A stretch of 64,000 bases of DNA from Streptomyces sp. TN58 (GTDB lineage Bacteria; Actinomycetota; Actinomycetes; Streptomycetales; Streptomycetaceae), in assembly GCF_001941845.1 (NCBI RefSeq), contig NZ_CP018870.1, positions 4,160,001-4,224,000 on the forward strand, in the 5' to 3' direction. The translations under genes were made by a program, and so were the position numbers. Under the pieces are notes generated by a model. The model worked only from the letters and a program-made list of their open reading frames with translations. It searched no databases and had not been told where the DNA came from. Below, one piece after another: positions 1-10,654 of this stretch (positions are counted from its first letter, which is position 1; each line of letters starts with the position of its first letter).

Positions 1-2185
<2,185 letters not shown>

Positions 2186-2263
2186 CAGTTGCTCGCGTCC
2201 ACTGTGTTAGTTCTGAAATAACGAACGGCTGTGAGAACACCAGCATGTTCAGAATTTCATAGT

Positions 2264-2382
2264 GTTTCGGTGGTCATAGCGTTAGGGAAACGCCCGGTTA
2301 CATTCCGAACCCGGAAGCTAAGCCTTTCAGCGCCGATGGTACTGCAGGGGGGACCCTGTGGGAGAGTAGGACGCCGCCGAAC
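2264..2382 (+). rRNA. 5S ribosomal RNA
   Basis: This is a 119-nt 5S rRNA beginning GTTTCGGTGGTCATAGCG and ending GACGCCGCCGAAC, whose ends pair as helix I. The internal CCGAACCCGGAAGCTAAG segment is the usual loop C/helix III region. It follows 23S after a spacer of about 78 nt with no tRNA gene, the standard 16S-23S-5S order of Streptomyces rrn operons. Ends are set by homology and could shift by 1-2 nt. Confidence 0.96.
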
Positions 2383-2394
2383 AATCATTGTGGG

Positions 2395-2425
2395 AAAGCC
2401 CCGCACCTTCTGGTGCGGGGCTTTT
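2395..2425 (+). terminator. rrn operon terminator
   Basis: A 13-bp perfect stem (AAAGCCCCGCACC paired with GGTGCGGGGCTTT) closes a TTCT loop and runs into a short T stretch, 12 nt after the 5S end. This is a classical intrinsic terminator for the ribosomal operon. Confidence 0.93.
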
Positions 2426-2513
2426 CTGCGTTCACGGGCCGGTCGGGTGACCCGCTACCGGGGTGGGCACGGCGGAACCGCTCGGCATCCCCTTTCCTCC
2501 GTAATGTGGGTGT

Positions 2514-3167
2514 ATGGGCTACGACCTCGTCATCTTCGACAACGACGGCGTGCTGGTGGACAGCGAGCCGATCGCCAACACCGTCCTCGCCGGGTACCTG
2601 ACCGAGCTGGGGCACCCGACCACGTACGAGGAGTCGGTCCGCGACTACATGGGAGCCTCCGTGCGCCGTGTGCACGAGCTCGTCCTGGAGCGGAGCGGGG
2701 AGCGGCTGCCGGCGGACTTCGACGAGACGTTGCACGCACGGATCTGCGCCGCGTTCGAGCAGGAGCTGAAGCCCGTCCCCGGCGTGGAGGAGATCCTCGG
2801 TGCGCTGACCGCCCACGGCATCGGGTACTGCCTGGTCTCCGCGAGCGGCCACGAGCGGATCCGGGTCGGGCACCGGGTCGCCGGCCTCGACGGGTGGTTC
2901 GAAGAGGAGTGGATCTTCAGTGCGGACGACGTGGGCCTCGGCAAGCCGGCGCCCGACCTCTACCTGCACGCCGCACGGCACATGGGCGTCGAGCCCGCCC
3001 GGTGCGCCGTCGTCGAGGACAGTCCCCGCGGGGTCCGGGCCGCCGCGTCCGCCGGGATGGACGTGTACGGGTACACCGCGCTGCTGCCCTCGGACGAGCT
3101 CCCCGGCGCCACCGGCTACTTCGGCGACATGATGCAGCTCCCGCTGCTCCTGCAACTCCCCGTGTGA
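2514..3167 (+). CDS. HAD superfamily phosphatase (beta-phosphoglucomutase/6-phosphogluconate phosphatase-like)
   Basis: This 217-residue cytoplasmic enzyme probably hydrolyses a small phosphorylated metabolite. The N-terminal motif FDNDGVLVDSE (from residue 8) supplies the nucleophile and acid/base aspartates of HAD subfamily IA. SASGHE near residue 104 gives the motif II Ser, GKPAPD is the motif III Lys and VVEDSPRG the motif IV acidic residues. A helical cap lies between motifs I and II. The FDND variant is typical of the YieH-like branch. The start is an ATG just downstream of the rrn terminator, with no strong ribosome-binding site. It stands alone ahead of the MFS gene. The substrate cannot be read from sequence. 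Confidence 0.88.
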   Translation: MGYDLVIFDNDGVLVDSEPIANTVLAGYLTELGHPTTYEESVRDYMGASVRRVHELVLERSGERLPADFDETLHARICAAFEQELKPVPGVEEILGALTAHGIGYCLVSASGHERIRVGHRVAGLDGWFEEEWIFSADDVGLGKPAPDLYLHAARHMGVEPARCAVVEDSPRGVRAAASAGMDVYGYTALLPSDELPGATGYFGDMMQLPLLLQLPV

Positions 3168-3210
3168 TCTCTCTACCCACGGGTAGTGCCGAGGCCTACG
3201 CTGACCCGCC

Positions 3211-4443
3211 ATGACCGATGATGTGCGGCTGCGCCGCGGCCGCGGCGCGCTGGGGTTCAGCTTCTTCGTCCAGGGCGTCACCTTCGCCCTGCTCGTCACC
3301 CGGATCCCGGCCATCCAGGACCGGTACGCGATATCCGACGGGCTGCTGCCCGTGTTCCTCGCCGCCGTCCCGGTCCTTGCGGGCGTGGCGAGCGTCGGCA
3401 CCGAGCACCTGGTCAAACGGGTCGCGCCGAGTGTCGTACTGCGGTGGGCCCAGCCGCTGGTCCTGCTGTCCCTGCTCGGGGTGGGCGCCGGCGAGCGGCT
3501 GTGGCACGTGGCAGTCGCCCTGGGGGCGTTCGGCCTGTCGGTGGGGGCGCTGGACGCCTCGATGAACATGCTCGGGGTCAGCCTGCAGCGGGCGTACGGC
3601 CGCAGCATCATGCTCGGCTTCCACGCCGCCTACAGCCTGGGCGGGATCCTGGGGGCGTCGGCCGCCTGGTACGGGGCGCACGCCCAGCTGGGCCTCCTGG
3701 CCGGCTACCTGCCGGCGGTGGCCGTGCTGCTGCCGCTCGTGCTCCTGGGCAGCCGCCACTACGCCGACCGGGCGGACCGCGCCGCCACGGACGCCCAACC
3801 GGAGAAGGGGCTCGGCGCCGGGGGGTTCGCGCTGCTGCTGCCGCTGTGCCTGGTCATGGCGTGCGCGTACATCGGGGACTCGACGGTGGCGAACTGGAGT
3901 GCCAAGTACCTCCAGGACGTGCTCGGGAGCTCGGAGCAGACGGCGACCGTCCCCTACAACGTCTACATGGTGACGACCCTGGTGGGCCGGGCCGTCGGGG
4001 ACCTGGGTGTGCGGCGGTTCGGGGCCGTGGCCGTGGTGCGCGGCGGGACGCTGGTCGCCGCCTCCGGGTTCGCGGTCGTGGCGGCGGCACCCGGGGTGTG
4101 GACGGGGATGCTCGGTTTCACGCTGCTGGGGATCGGGCTGTGCGTGATCGTGCCGCAGACGTTCGCGGCCGCCGGGCGGCTGTTCCCGGGCGCCTCCGAC
4201 ACGGCGGTCGCGCGGCTGAACATCTTCAACTACGTCGGTTTCCTGATCGGTTCGCCACTCGTCGGCGCGATCGGGGACGCCTGGAGCTACCGGGGCGCGA
4301 TGCTCGTGCCGATGGTCCTCGTGCTGGTCACGCTGTTCCATGCCCGCTCGTTCGGACCGCGGGAGGCCCGATACGGTGTCGACCATGAGCGGCGAGCCGG
4401 TGACCGGGCTGTTGATGTGGGACGAGGCGGTAACGGGGTATGA
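3211..4443 (+). CDS. MFS transporter
   Basis: This 410-residue polytopic membrane protein has about 12 hydrophobic segments in two halves, the size of a major facilitator. The N-terminus (GFSFFVQGVTFALLVTRIPA) is the first transmembrane helix. Conserved small-residue helices such as GFHAAYSLGGILGA recur in this family, which resembles fucose-permease or YbjJ-like exporters of unknown substrate. It begins 43 nt after the HAD gene. Its last 59 nt overlap the 5' end of the AcuC-type gene in another frame, which suggests translational coupling. Confidence 0.85.
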   Translation: MTDDVRLRRGRGALGFSFFVQGVTFALLVTRIPAIQDRYAISDGLLPVFLAAVPVLAGVASVGTEHLVKRVAPSVVLRWAQPLVLLSLLGVGAGERLWHVAVALGAFGLSVGALDASMNMLGVSLQRAYGRSIMLGFHAAYSLGGILGASAAWYGAHAQLGLLAGYLPAVAVLLPLVLLGSRHYADRADRAATDAQPEKGLGAGGFALLLPLCLVMACAYIGDSTVANWSAKYLQDVLGSSEQTATVPYNVYMVTTLVGRAVGDLGVRRFGAVAVVRGGTLVAASGFAVVAAAPGVWTGMLGFTLLGIGLCVIVPQTFAAAGRLFPGASDTAVARLNIFNYVGFLIGSPLVGAIGDAWSYRGAMLVPMVLVLVTLFHARSFGPREARYGVDHERRAGDRAVDVGRGGNGV

Positions 4444-5563
4444 CTTCGGGCCGAGCCACCCGATGGACCCGGTGCGCCTGGCGCTGACCATGGGCCTGGT
4501 GCGCGCCTTCGGGCTGGACCGGGCGCTGGAGGTACGGGCGGCCCCCGCGGCCGGGGAGTCGACGCTGAGGCTCGTCCACCGGGAGGACTACGTCGCCGCG
4601 GTGCGGGAGGTGTCCGCCGACCCCGGTGTCGCGGACGGCTCGTACGGGCTGGGCACGATGGACGATCCGGCCTTCCGGGGGATGCACGAGGCGTCCGCGC
4701 TGATCGCGGGGCAGTCCGTGGCGGGCGCCGAGGCGATCTGGCGGGGTGAGGCCGGGCACGTGGTGAACTTCGCGGGCGGGCTGCACCACGCGATGCCGGG
4801 CGGCGCGGCCGGCTTCTGCGTGTACAACGACGCGTCGCTGGCCATCGCCCGGCTGCTGGAACTGGGCGCGGAGCGGGTGGCCTACGTGGACGTGGACGTC
4901 CACCACGGGGACGGTGTGCAGGCCGCCTTCTGGGACGACCCGCGGGTGCTGACCGTCTCGCTGCACGAGCATCCGAGGACGCTGTTCCCGCAGACCGGCT
5001 GGCCGGAGGAGACGGGCGGGACGGCGGCGGAGGGGTCGGCCGTGAACGTGGCGCTGCCGGCCGGGACCGGTGACGAGGGGTGGCTGCGGGCGTTCCACGC
5101 GACGGTGCCCGAGCTGCTGGCGGACTTCCGGCCGCAGGTGCTGGTGACCCAGCACGGGGCCGACACGCACTTCGAGGACCCCCTCGCCCACCTGGCGGTG
5201 TCCCTGGACGCCCAGCGGGCCGTGCAGGAGGCCTGCCACGACCTGGCGCACGAGTACGCGGACGGGCGGTGGCTGGCACTGGGCGGCGGCGGGTACGCGG
5301 TGGTGGACGTCGTACCGCGGTCGTGGACGCATCTGGTGGGGATCGCCGCGCACCGGCCGGTGGATCCGCAGGCGGCGGTCCCGGCATCGTGGCGCGACGA
5401 GGTGTACGCCCGGACACGGCAGGTGGCGCCGGGGCGGATGACCGACGGGCGCAGTCCGTCGTGGCTGGACTGGGAGGCGGGCTACGACCCGGCGGACCGT
5501 ACGGATCAGGCCGTTCTCGCGACGCGCCGGGCGGTCTTCCCGCTGCGGGGCATGCTGGCCTGA
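4385..5563 (+). CDS. acuC: AcuC-type histone deacetylase-like protein
   Basis: This 392-residue arginase-fold deacetylase resembles AcuC, which deacetylates and so activates acetyl-CoA synthetase in Bacillus. The class I HDAC signature is present: FAGGLHHAMPG with the catalytic His pair, VAYVDVDVHHGDGVQ with the zinc-binding Asp and His, SLHEHPRTLFP, and LVTQHGADTH with the second zinc Asp. LALGGGGY follows near the C-terminus with the oxyanion region. I chose the internal ATG starting MSGEPVTG rather than the ATG 45 nt upstream, because the 15 extra residues are Arg-rich and unlike the family. It overlaps the MFS gene by 59 nt. Confidence 0.9.
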   Translation: MSGEPVTGLLMWDEAVTGYDFGPSHPMDPVRLALTMGLVRAFGLDRALEVRAAPAAGESTLRLVHREDYVAAVREVSADPGVADGSYGLGTMDDPAFRGMHEASALIAGQSVAGAEAIWRGEAGHVVNFAGGLHHAMPGGAAGFCVYNDASLAIARLLELGAERVAYVDVDVHHGDGVQAAFWDDPRVLTVSLHEHPRTLFPQTGWPEETGGTAAEGSAVNVALPAGTGDEGWLRAFHATVPELLADFRPQVLVTQHGADTHFEDPLAHLAVSLDAQRAVQEACHDLAHEYADGRWLALGGGGYAVVDVVPRSWTHLVGIAAHRPVDPQAAVPASWRDEVYARTRQVAPGRMTDGRSPSWLDWEAGYDPADRTDQAVLATRRAVFPLRGMLA

Positions 5564-5662
5564 TCGCGGGGGGCGGGACGGCAGTGATGCATCGTTACGC
5601 CAACTGTGGGGCTGTTCGCCGGAATTGATGACCCGACAGGTGCGGTGGGGGAGCATCGGAGG

Positions 5663-6493
5663 GTGTTGAGCACCGGCGCGCTGCGTGCGCATCTGCTGGC
5701 CGCCCGGTTGGCCGGGCCGATCGCCACCTCCCGGGAGGAGAGCCTGCGCAGCTACCGGCTGTTCGCGGCGCGGGACCCGCGGGTGCTGCTGGGGCTGGAC
5801 CCCGAGCGGGGCTGGGGCGAGGGCGAGCTGCTGCGGCTGATGGCGGACAAGTGCGGTGTCTCGGCGGACCCTTCGCACGTCAGCGGGCCGGACGTGATCG
5901 ATCCTGAACGTACGGTGGCGGCGCTGGAGGCGTTCGCGGGGCGGTTGCGGGAGGCGGTGCGGGCCCGGTCGCACGTGCTGTTCGGGACGGGTCATCCGCA
6001 TCGGCTCCTGGGCTTCTACGCCGGTTTGGCGGAGGCGATGTCGGCGGCGGGATGTGTTGTCCTCACCCCGGCGCAGGGGGCGTGTGTCGACATGGCGACC
6101 CGGTTCGGCGTACGCACGCACTGCATCGCCTACGTACGGGGGGTCGCACTGGTGCGGGAACCCGGCGTGCGGGCGCCGGGGAGTGCGACCGGCGTGCACA
6201 GCCATTCGCCGCTGCCGGTTCGGCTGGCGCTGGGGGCGCTCGCGGAGGCCGGGGGGCCGCTCCCGGACCTGGTGGTCGGGGATCACGGTTGGGTCTGCGG
6301 CGCAGGTCAGCTCGGCGTGGAGGCGATCGGGCTGGCGGACACGGACGATCCCGCGCTGTTCGTGGGGGAGGCCGAGGGGCGGGTCTCGGTGGCCGTTCCG
6401 CTTGATGACGCCGTGCGATCGGACTACTACCATCCGCTTGCCCGGTTCGTGTTGGGCCGGGCGAGTCTGACGGGGCGACAGGAGTGGCCGTAG
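5663..6493 (+). CDS. conserved actinobacterial protein, annotated in relatives as a phosphatase
   Basis: This 276-residue protein is conserved in Streptomyces next to bdtA. Relatives are often labelled phosphatase, but I see no textbook phosphatase motif. Visible features are the GTGHPHRLLGFYAGLAEAM segment, CVVLTPAQGACVDMATRFGV, the phrase VVGDHGWVCGAGQLG, and an acidic-polar C-terminus with SDYYHPLARFVL. The start is uncertain: a GTG at 5606 gives 19 more residues but lacks a ribosome-binding site. The GTG at 5663 has GGGGGAG about 10 nt upstream and matches the MLSTGALRAHL start I recall for relatives. It is followed by the bdtA promoter region. Confidence 0.7.
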   Translation: MLSTGALRAHLLAARLAGPIATSREESLRSYRLFAARDPRVLLGLDPERGWGEGELLRLMADKCGVSADPSHVSGPDVIDPERTVAALEAFAGRLREAVRARSHVLFGTGHPHRLLGFYAGLAEAMSAAGCVVLTPAQGACVDMATRFGVRTHCIAYVRGVALVREPGVRAPGSATGVHSHSPLPVRLALGALAEAGGPLPDLVVGDHGWVCGAGQLGVEAIGLADTDDPALFVGEAEGRVSVAVPLDDAVRSDYYHPLARFVLGRASLTGRQEWP

Positions 6494-6607
6494 CTCCTCT
6501 TCCCCACTCGTATCACGCGCCCCTACTCTGGGGAGTGAGCGTGCGACGACGAGGAGTAACCGGAGGGGAAGCCGGTGCCCGTCATGCGCGGAAGGTCAAG
6601 GTGTGTC

Positions 6608-6817
6608 ATGGCTGCTGGCGAGAGGCCTCTCAGTGAGGTTCAGTTCCTGACCGTGGCGGAGGTCGCCTCGGTGATGCGAGTGTCGAAGATGACCGTGTAC
6701 CGGCTGGTGCACAACGGTCATCTGCCCGCAATCCGGGTGGGCCGGTCCTTCCGGGTCCCCGAGAACGCGGTCCACGAGTACCTCCGAGAGTCCTATGTGG
6801 GGGTGGAGTCGGCCTGA
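6608..6817 (+). CDS. bdtA: small MerR/excisionase-type HTH protein, BdtA-like
   Basis: This 69-residue DNA-binding protein is essentially one winged HTH of the excisionase/BldC type: FLTVAEVASVMRVSKMTVYR, then the recognition part HLPAIRVGRSFRVP. In S. coelicolor the orthologue is, to my knowledge, bdtA, found as a target of the developmental repressor BldD; bldN, another BldD target, lies 4 kb away here too. The start is ambiguous. GTG at 6575 has an excellent GGAGGGG 6 nt upstream and would add 11 residues; ATG at 6608 has the weaker GGAAGG at 6590. I kept ATG because the conserved protein starts there. A weak ACTC/GAGT inverted repeat at 6525-6536 lies in the presumed promoter. Confidence 0.85.
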   Translation: MAAGERPLSEVQFLTVAEVASVMRVSKMTVYRLVHNGHLPAIRVGRSFRVPENAVHEYLRESYVGVESA

Positions 6818-6959
6818 GACTGACGGCTCCCGACACCTTCGTAACCCCTGGGAAGCACTCGGATTACGGGCTCGGAGCTTGGGCGGGTAGGCTAGGCCGA
6901 CGTAGGTCGTGTGGGCCCAGACGCCCCGCACCAGTGAAGAGAAGTGAGCGAGGGTAGTC

Positions 6960-7058
6960 GTGGGCTCTGTTATCAAGAAGCGGCGCAAGCGGATGGCTAA
7001 GAAGAAGCACCGCAAGCTGCTCAAGCGCACCCGCGTCCAGCGCCGTAACAAGAAGTAA
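6960..7058 (+). CDS. 30S ribosomal protein bS22 (AURKAIP1/COX24 family)
   Basis: This 32-residue, extremely basic protein ([20 protein letters not shown] at its start, ending RNKK) starts with GTG, preceded by GAGCGAGGG. More than half of its residues are Lys or Arg. It matches the AURKAIP1/COX24-domain proteins of actinobacteria, identified in mycobacterial ribosome structures as the small-subunit protein bS22. It is easily missed by length cut-offs. It stands alone, with a 142-nt upstream gap for its own promoter and a strong hairpin terminator directly behind. Confidence 0.9.
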   Translation: MGSVIKKRRKRMAKKKHRKLLKRTRVQRRNKK

Positions 7059-7078
7059 ACGGCAGCTGTACGTGTTCT

Positions 7079-7116
7079 CCGCAGCCCCTCCACCATCCTT
7101 GGTGGAGGGGCTGCGG
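7079..7116 (+). terminator. hairpin terminator after bS22
   Basis: A 16-bp perfect stem (CCGCAGCCCCTCCACC with GGTGGAGGGGCTGCGG) and a 6-nt loop lie 21 nt after the bS22 stop codon. No T run follows, as is usual in Streptomyces. Confidence 0.88.
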
Positions 7117-7153
7117 TGCAGCCGGGTACTTCTTCGAGGGAGGCGCTGAGCTC

Positions 7154-8230
7154 GTGGGGAAGGTCGTACTCGTCACCGGGGCTGCCCGGCAGCTGGGCGG
7201 CCGCTTCGTGCGCCGCATCCAGCGCGACCCGGAGGTCGAGCGGGTGATCGCGGTGGACGCCGTGGCACCGCCGCACCGGCTGGGGTCCGCGGAGTTCGTC
7301 CGTACGGACATCCGGCAGTCGTCGATCGCCAGGGTGCTGGCCGAGCACGCCGTGGACACGGTGGTCCATCTGGCGGTCACCGGCGGCCGGCCGGTCGCGG
7401 GCGGCGCGCACAGCGCGGTCAAGGAGACCAACGTCATCGGGACGATGCAGCTCCTCGGCGCCTGCCAGAAGTCGCCGACGGTAAGCCGTCTCGTGGTGAA
7501 GTCCAGTACCAGCGTGTACGGGGGCACCCCGCGGGATCCGGCCGTCTTCACCGAGACCACGCAGCCCAAGTCGCTGCCGTCGGGCGGTTTCGCCAAGGAC
7601 GCCGCCGAGGTCGAGGGCTATGTACGGGGCTTCGCGCGCCGGCGGCCGGACGTCGCGGTGTGCGTGCTGCGGTTCGCGAACATCCTGGGCCCCTTCGCCG
7701 ATTCGGCGCTCGCCGAGTACTTCTCCATGCCGGTGATGCCGACCGTGCTGGGCTACGACCCGCGGCTGCAGTTCGTGCACGAGGACGACGTGCTGGAGGT
7801 GCTGACGCTGGCCGCGCGGGAGCCCCGGCGTGGAACGCTGAACAGCGGGACCTTCAACATCGCGGGTGACGGCGTACTGCTGCTGTCGCAGTGCTCGCGG
7901 CGGTTGGGGCGGCCCACGCTGCCGCTGCTGCTGCCCGCGCTCACCTGGGTGGGGTCCGCGCTGCGGGCGGTCGGGGCCACCGACTTCTCACCCGAGCAGA
8001 TGCGGCTGCTCACGCACGGCCGGGTCGTGGAGACCACGCAGATGCGCGAGGTCCTCGGCTTCGAGCCGCTCTACACGACCACCGAGACCTTCGCGGACTT
8101 CGCGCGCAGCCGCGGCAACGGGCTGCTGCCGCCCGAGCGGGTCGGGCGGGCCGTGGACCGGATGGCGGACATGCTGGACGCGCAGGGCCCGCGGGACGAC
8201 GTCGAGACGGTTGAGGGAGCGAGACGATAG
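7154..8230 (+). CDS. NAD-dependent epimerase/dehydratase family protein (extended SDR)
   Basis: This 358-residue Rossmann-fold protein is of the extended short-chain dehydrogenase type. The dinucleotide motif VLVTGAARQLGG starts at residue 5. Asp35-like acidic residues (VIAVDAVAPP) follow beta-2 and suggest NAD(H) preference. The sequence KSSTSVYGG occupies the position of the catalytic Ser-Tyr-Lys region, but a clear YxxxK is not visible, so it may be non-catalytic or atypical. It starts with GTG after GAGGGAGG and is coupled by a TAGTG overlap to the acyltransferase gene. The pairing with an acyltransferase suggests a lipid-related role, which is inference. Confidence 0.8.
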   Translation: MGKVVLVTGAARQLGGRFVRRIQRDPEVERVIAVDAVAPPHRLGSAEFVRTDIRQSSIARVLAEHAVDTVVHLAVTGGRPVAGGAHSAVKETNVIGTMQLLGACQKSPTVSRLVVKSSTSVYGGTPRDPAVFTETTQPKSLPSGGFAKDAAEVEGYVRGFARRRPDVAVCVLRFANILGPFADSALAEYFSMPVMPTVLGYDPRLQFVHEDDVLEVLTLAAREPRRGTLNSGTFNIAGDGVLLLSQCSRRLGRPTLPLLLPALTWVGSALRAVGATDFSPEQMRLLTHGRVVETTQMREVLGFEPLYTTTETFADFARSRGNGLLPPERVGRAVDRMADMLDAQGPRDDVETVEGARR

Positions 8231-9249
8231 TGGCGGACGCCAAGGTCATTCCGTTCGACGAGGACCGGCCGCGCCGGCGGATGCCCCGACGGGTGCGGTC
8301 CGTGCCGCCGCCCGAGCCGGTCGCGCAGGAGCCGGCGCTGCGGGAGCCGGTGCCGGGGGAGCCGGCCGCTTCCGGGGCGGAACCGGAGGCGGCCCCCGCG
8401 GGGCGCGGTGACGGCTGGGACCGGCGGATCGCCGGCGGGCTGGCGTTCCTGCGGCGGCGGGTCACCGGCGAGTACGAGGTCGACGACTTCGGCTACGACA
8501 AGGAGCTGACGGACCAGGTCCTGATGTCCCTGATGCGGCCCCTGTACGAGAAGTACTTCCGGGTCGAGGTCAAGGGAATCGAGAACATCCCGGCCAAGGG
8601 CGGTGCGCTGATCGTGGCGAACCACTCGGGGACGCTGCCGCTGGACGGGCTGATGCTCCAGGTGGCGGTGCACGACCACCACCCGGCGGAGCGTCACCTG
8701 CGGCTGCTGGCGGCGGACCTGGTGTTCATGCTGCCCGTGGTCAACGAGCTGGCCCGCAAGGCGGGACACACCCTGGCGTGCGCGGAGGACGCGCAGCGGC
8801 TGCTGGAGGCCGGGGAGCTGGTCGGTGTCATGCCGGAGGGCTTCAAGGGGATAGGGAAGCCGTTCGGGGACCGGTACAAGCTCCAGCGGTTCGGGCGCGG
8901 CGGGTTCGTGTCGACGGCGCTGCGGGCGGGCACGCCGATCGTGCCCTGCTCGATCGTGGGGGCCGAGGAGATCTACCCCATGGTGGGGAACGCGAAGACG
9001 CTGGCGCGGCTGCTGGGGATCCCGTACTTCCCGATCACGCCCACCTTCCCGTGGCTGGGGCCGCTCGGGGCGGTGCCGCTGCCGACGAAGTGGACGATCC
9101 AGTTCGGGGAGCCGATCCCGACGGACGGGTACGCCGCGGAGGCGGCGGAGGACCCGATGCTGATGTTCAACCTGACGGACCAGGTGCGGGAGCAGATCCA
9201 GCACACGCTGTACAAGCTGCTGGTGCAGCGGAGATCCGTCTTCTTCTGA
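8230..9249 (+). CDS. lysophospholipid acyltransferase family protein (PlsC-like)
   Basis: This 339-residue membrane-associated acyltransferase probably acts on a glycerophospholipid intermediate. The PlsC signature VANHSGTLPLDG (NHSGTLPLD in place of the usual NHxxxxD) lies near residue 135. The downstream motif VGVMPEGFKGIGKP corresponds to the conserved PEG block, and TPIVPCSIVGAEE is the third block. The first 60 residues are Pro- and Glu-rich and probably disordered. GTG overlaps the TAG of the preceding epimerase-like gene, so the two are co-translated. A convergent terminator follows. Confidence 0.87.
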   Translation: MADAKVIPFDEDRPRRRMPRRVRSVPPPEPVAQEPALREPVPGEPAASGAEPEAAPAGRGDGWDRRIAGGLAFLRRRVTGEYEVDDFGYDKELTDQVLMSLMRPLYEKYFRVEVKGIENIPAKGGALIVANHSGTLPLDGLMLQVAVHDHHPAERHLRLLAADLVFMLPVVNELARKAGHTLACAEDAQRLLEAGELVGVMPEGFKGIGKPFGDRYKLQRFGRGGFVSTALRAGTPIVPCSIVGAEEIYPMVGNAKTLARLLGIPYFPITPTFPWLGPLGAVPLPTKWTIQFGEPIPTDGYAAEAAEDPMLMFNLTDQVREQIQHTLYKLLVQRRSVFF

Positions 9250-9267
9250 CGGGTTGCAGTGACGTGC

Positions 9268-9302
9268 GGTGGTGGGCCGGGGCGCTGCCCCGGCCCACCA
9301 CC
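9268..9302. terminator. bidirectional terminator between acyltransferase and rsbN
   Basis: A 16-bp perfect GC-rich stem (GGTGGTGGGCCGGGGC with its complement) and a 3-nt loop sit in the 66-nt gap between two convergent genes. It can serve both strands. Confidence 0.85.
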
Positions 9303-9315
9303 GTTCCGCCTGCTG

Positions 9316-10524
9316 CTACTCCGCGTCCTCCGCGTTGAGGCCCAGACCCGGGAGGAGACCCGGAAGCAGGGGCGGGAGGGTGATCTCCGGCTTCGGATTC
9401 GTCGGGGTGCCCGCCGAGGGCTGCGCCGACTGTCCCGCGGGCGGGTTGAGCAGGTCGCCCGTACCGCCGAGGAGGCCGCCGTCGGCCGGGGGCCGGGTGC
9501 TGCCCGAGGGGGACGGGGCGGGGCTGCCGCCGGACGGTGTGCCCGCCGCGGGGCTGGACTGCTGGGCACCGCCGGGAGCTTCCGGCTTGGCGGGGGAGCC
9601 CGACGAGCCGGCGCCGCCGCGGCTCTGCTCCGGCGCCTTGGGGAGCAGGCTCTGGAGCGGCGCCACGTCTTCGTCTATGGCCTGGAAGACCGAGTCCACC
9701 TCGCCGCCGACGTCGGTCAGCTGCACGGGCAGCTTCTCGCGCAGCTTGCCCCACGTGTCGCGGTGGGAGCGGGAGAACGACGACAGCGTCTGGATCGGGC
9801 CGAGTGAGCCGTCCCGGTCGTAGGCGGCCTGAAGGAGGCGGTGGCCCTCCTCGGCGTCGTGCTTGACGCCCGAGAGCGCCCGCCGGATCGCGCCCAGGGA
9901 CTCGTGGTCCAGGCTGCCCGTCCGACCCCGCTCCATCAGCCTGCGGGCCTCCGACAGGCGGTTGGAGGCCCGGTCGAGATAGAGCTCTCCGCGCTCGGCG
10001 TCGTCGTCGGCCATGCCCAGCTTGAGGTCCTCCATGCCCCGCTTCACGGGGTAGAGGTGGTCACCGGGCAGGGCGTCGGAACTGGCAGCGGCCACTCCGC
10101 TGAAGGCCCCCGCGGCCACACCCACGGTGAGGCCGCCCGCTGCGATGCCCTTGGACCAGCGGGAGCGGGGCCGCAATTTCCGGAGCGGGGTCGCCCGGTG
10201 GGCGCCGCGGCCGGTCCGCTGCTCGGGCACCAGAGGGTCCGAGGCGGCACCGCCCCCGGCCCTCTCCTCCAGCACCATGGCCTCCATGGCCGCAACGAGC
10301 TGCGCTCGCTGCACCACTTTGACCTCGGGGTCCAGCACTGGGCGCGGCATTCGTTCGCCGAGCACGCTCGCCAGGGCCAACAACCGGTCGTGGTCAGCAG
10401 ATTCGGCAGGTGCCTCGGACTGCTCGGCCGCCGGGTCCGGTTCCGAAAGGTCGGATGGGTTCCGATCCTCCAGGGCCTGGGCGAAGGCGTTCGCCCGCCG
10501 GTGCGGGGTCACGTTCGCGATCAC
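9316..10524 (-). CDS. rsbN: anti-sigma factor RsbN for sigma-BldN
   Basis: RsbN is a membrane anti-sigma factor that holds sigma-BldN inactive and so controls aerial-hypha genes such as chaplins and rodlins in S. venezuelae. This 402-residue protein has an N-terminal cytoplasmic sigma-binding region (about 1-110), one transmembrane helix (about 125-148), a DUF5667 region (about 150-260) and a Pro/Gly/Ser-rich extracellular tail. It sits directly downstream of bldN, as expected. The GTG at 10524 is chosen because AGGAGG ends 8 nt upstream; a GTG three codons earlier touches the AGGAGG and cannot use it. A sigma-BldN-like promoter lies upstream (10655-10683). Confidence 0.93.
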   Translation of the reverse strand: MIANVTPHRRANAFAQALEDRNPSDLSEPDPAAEQSEAPAESADHDRLLALASVLGERMPRPVLDPEVKVVQRAQLVAAMEAMVLEERAGGGAASDPLVPEQRTGRGAHRATPLRKLRPRSRWSKGIAAGGLTVGVAAGAFSGVAAASSDALPGDHLYPVKRGMEDLKLGMADDDAERGELYLDRASNRLSEARRLMERGRTGSLDHESLGAIRRALSGVKHDAEEGHRLLQAAYDRDGSLGPIQTLSSFSRSHRDTWGKLREKLPVQLTDVGGEVDSVFQAIDEDVAPLQSLLPKAPEQSRGGAGSSGSPAKPEAPGGAQQSSPAAGTPSGGSPAPSPSGSTRPPADGGLLGGTGDLLNPPAGQSAQPSAGTPTNPKPEITLPPLLPGLLPGLGLNAEDAE

Positions 10525-10654
10525 TGGCGGCACCTCCTCTCGTCATGACGATCGACTCCCCAAGGTGTCCGGAAGGTTGCCTTCCTTGAGCACACCCACA
10601 CTTTCGAGTGAGCGGCTTCAGTCAGGGCGTGTCCACAGGGAGCCTGCATTCCGC

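Noticed and set aside
2231..3214. 327-codon frame on the plus strand
   Set aside because: It starts in the 23S-5S spacer, crosses 5S rRNA and the terminator, and is an Arg-rich shadow of the HAD gene.
4340..4384. Upstream ATG for the AcuC-type gene
   Set aside because: The 15 added residues are Arg-rich and unlike the family, which starts just before LLMWDEAVTGYDFGP.
3196..6433. Minus-strand frames of 431, 376 and 701 codons opposite the MFS, AcuC-type and neighbouring genes
   Set aside because: They are high-GC shadow frames rich in Arg, Pro and His, with no conserved motif.
10525..10533. GTG three codons upstream as the rsbN start
   Set aside because: It directly touches the AGGAGG, leaving no spacing, while the next GTG has 8 nt.
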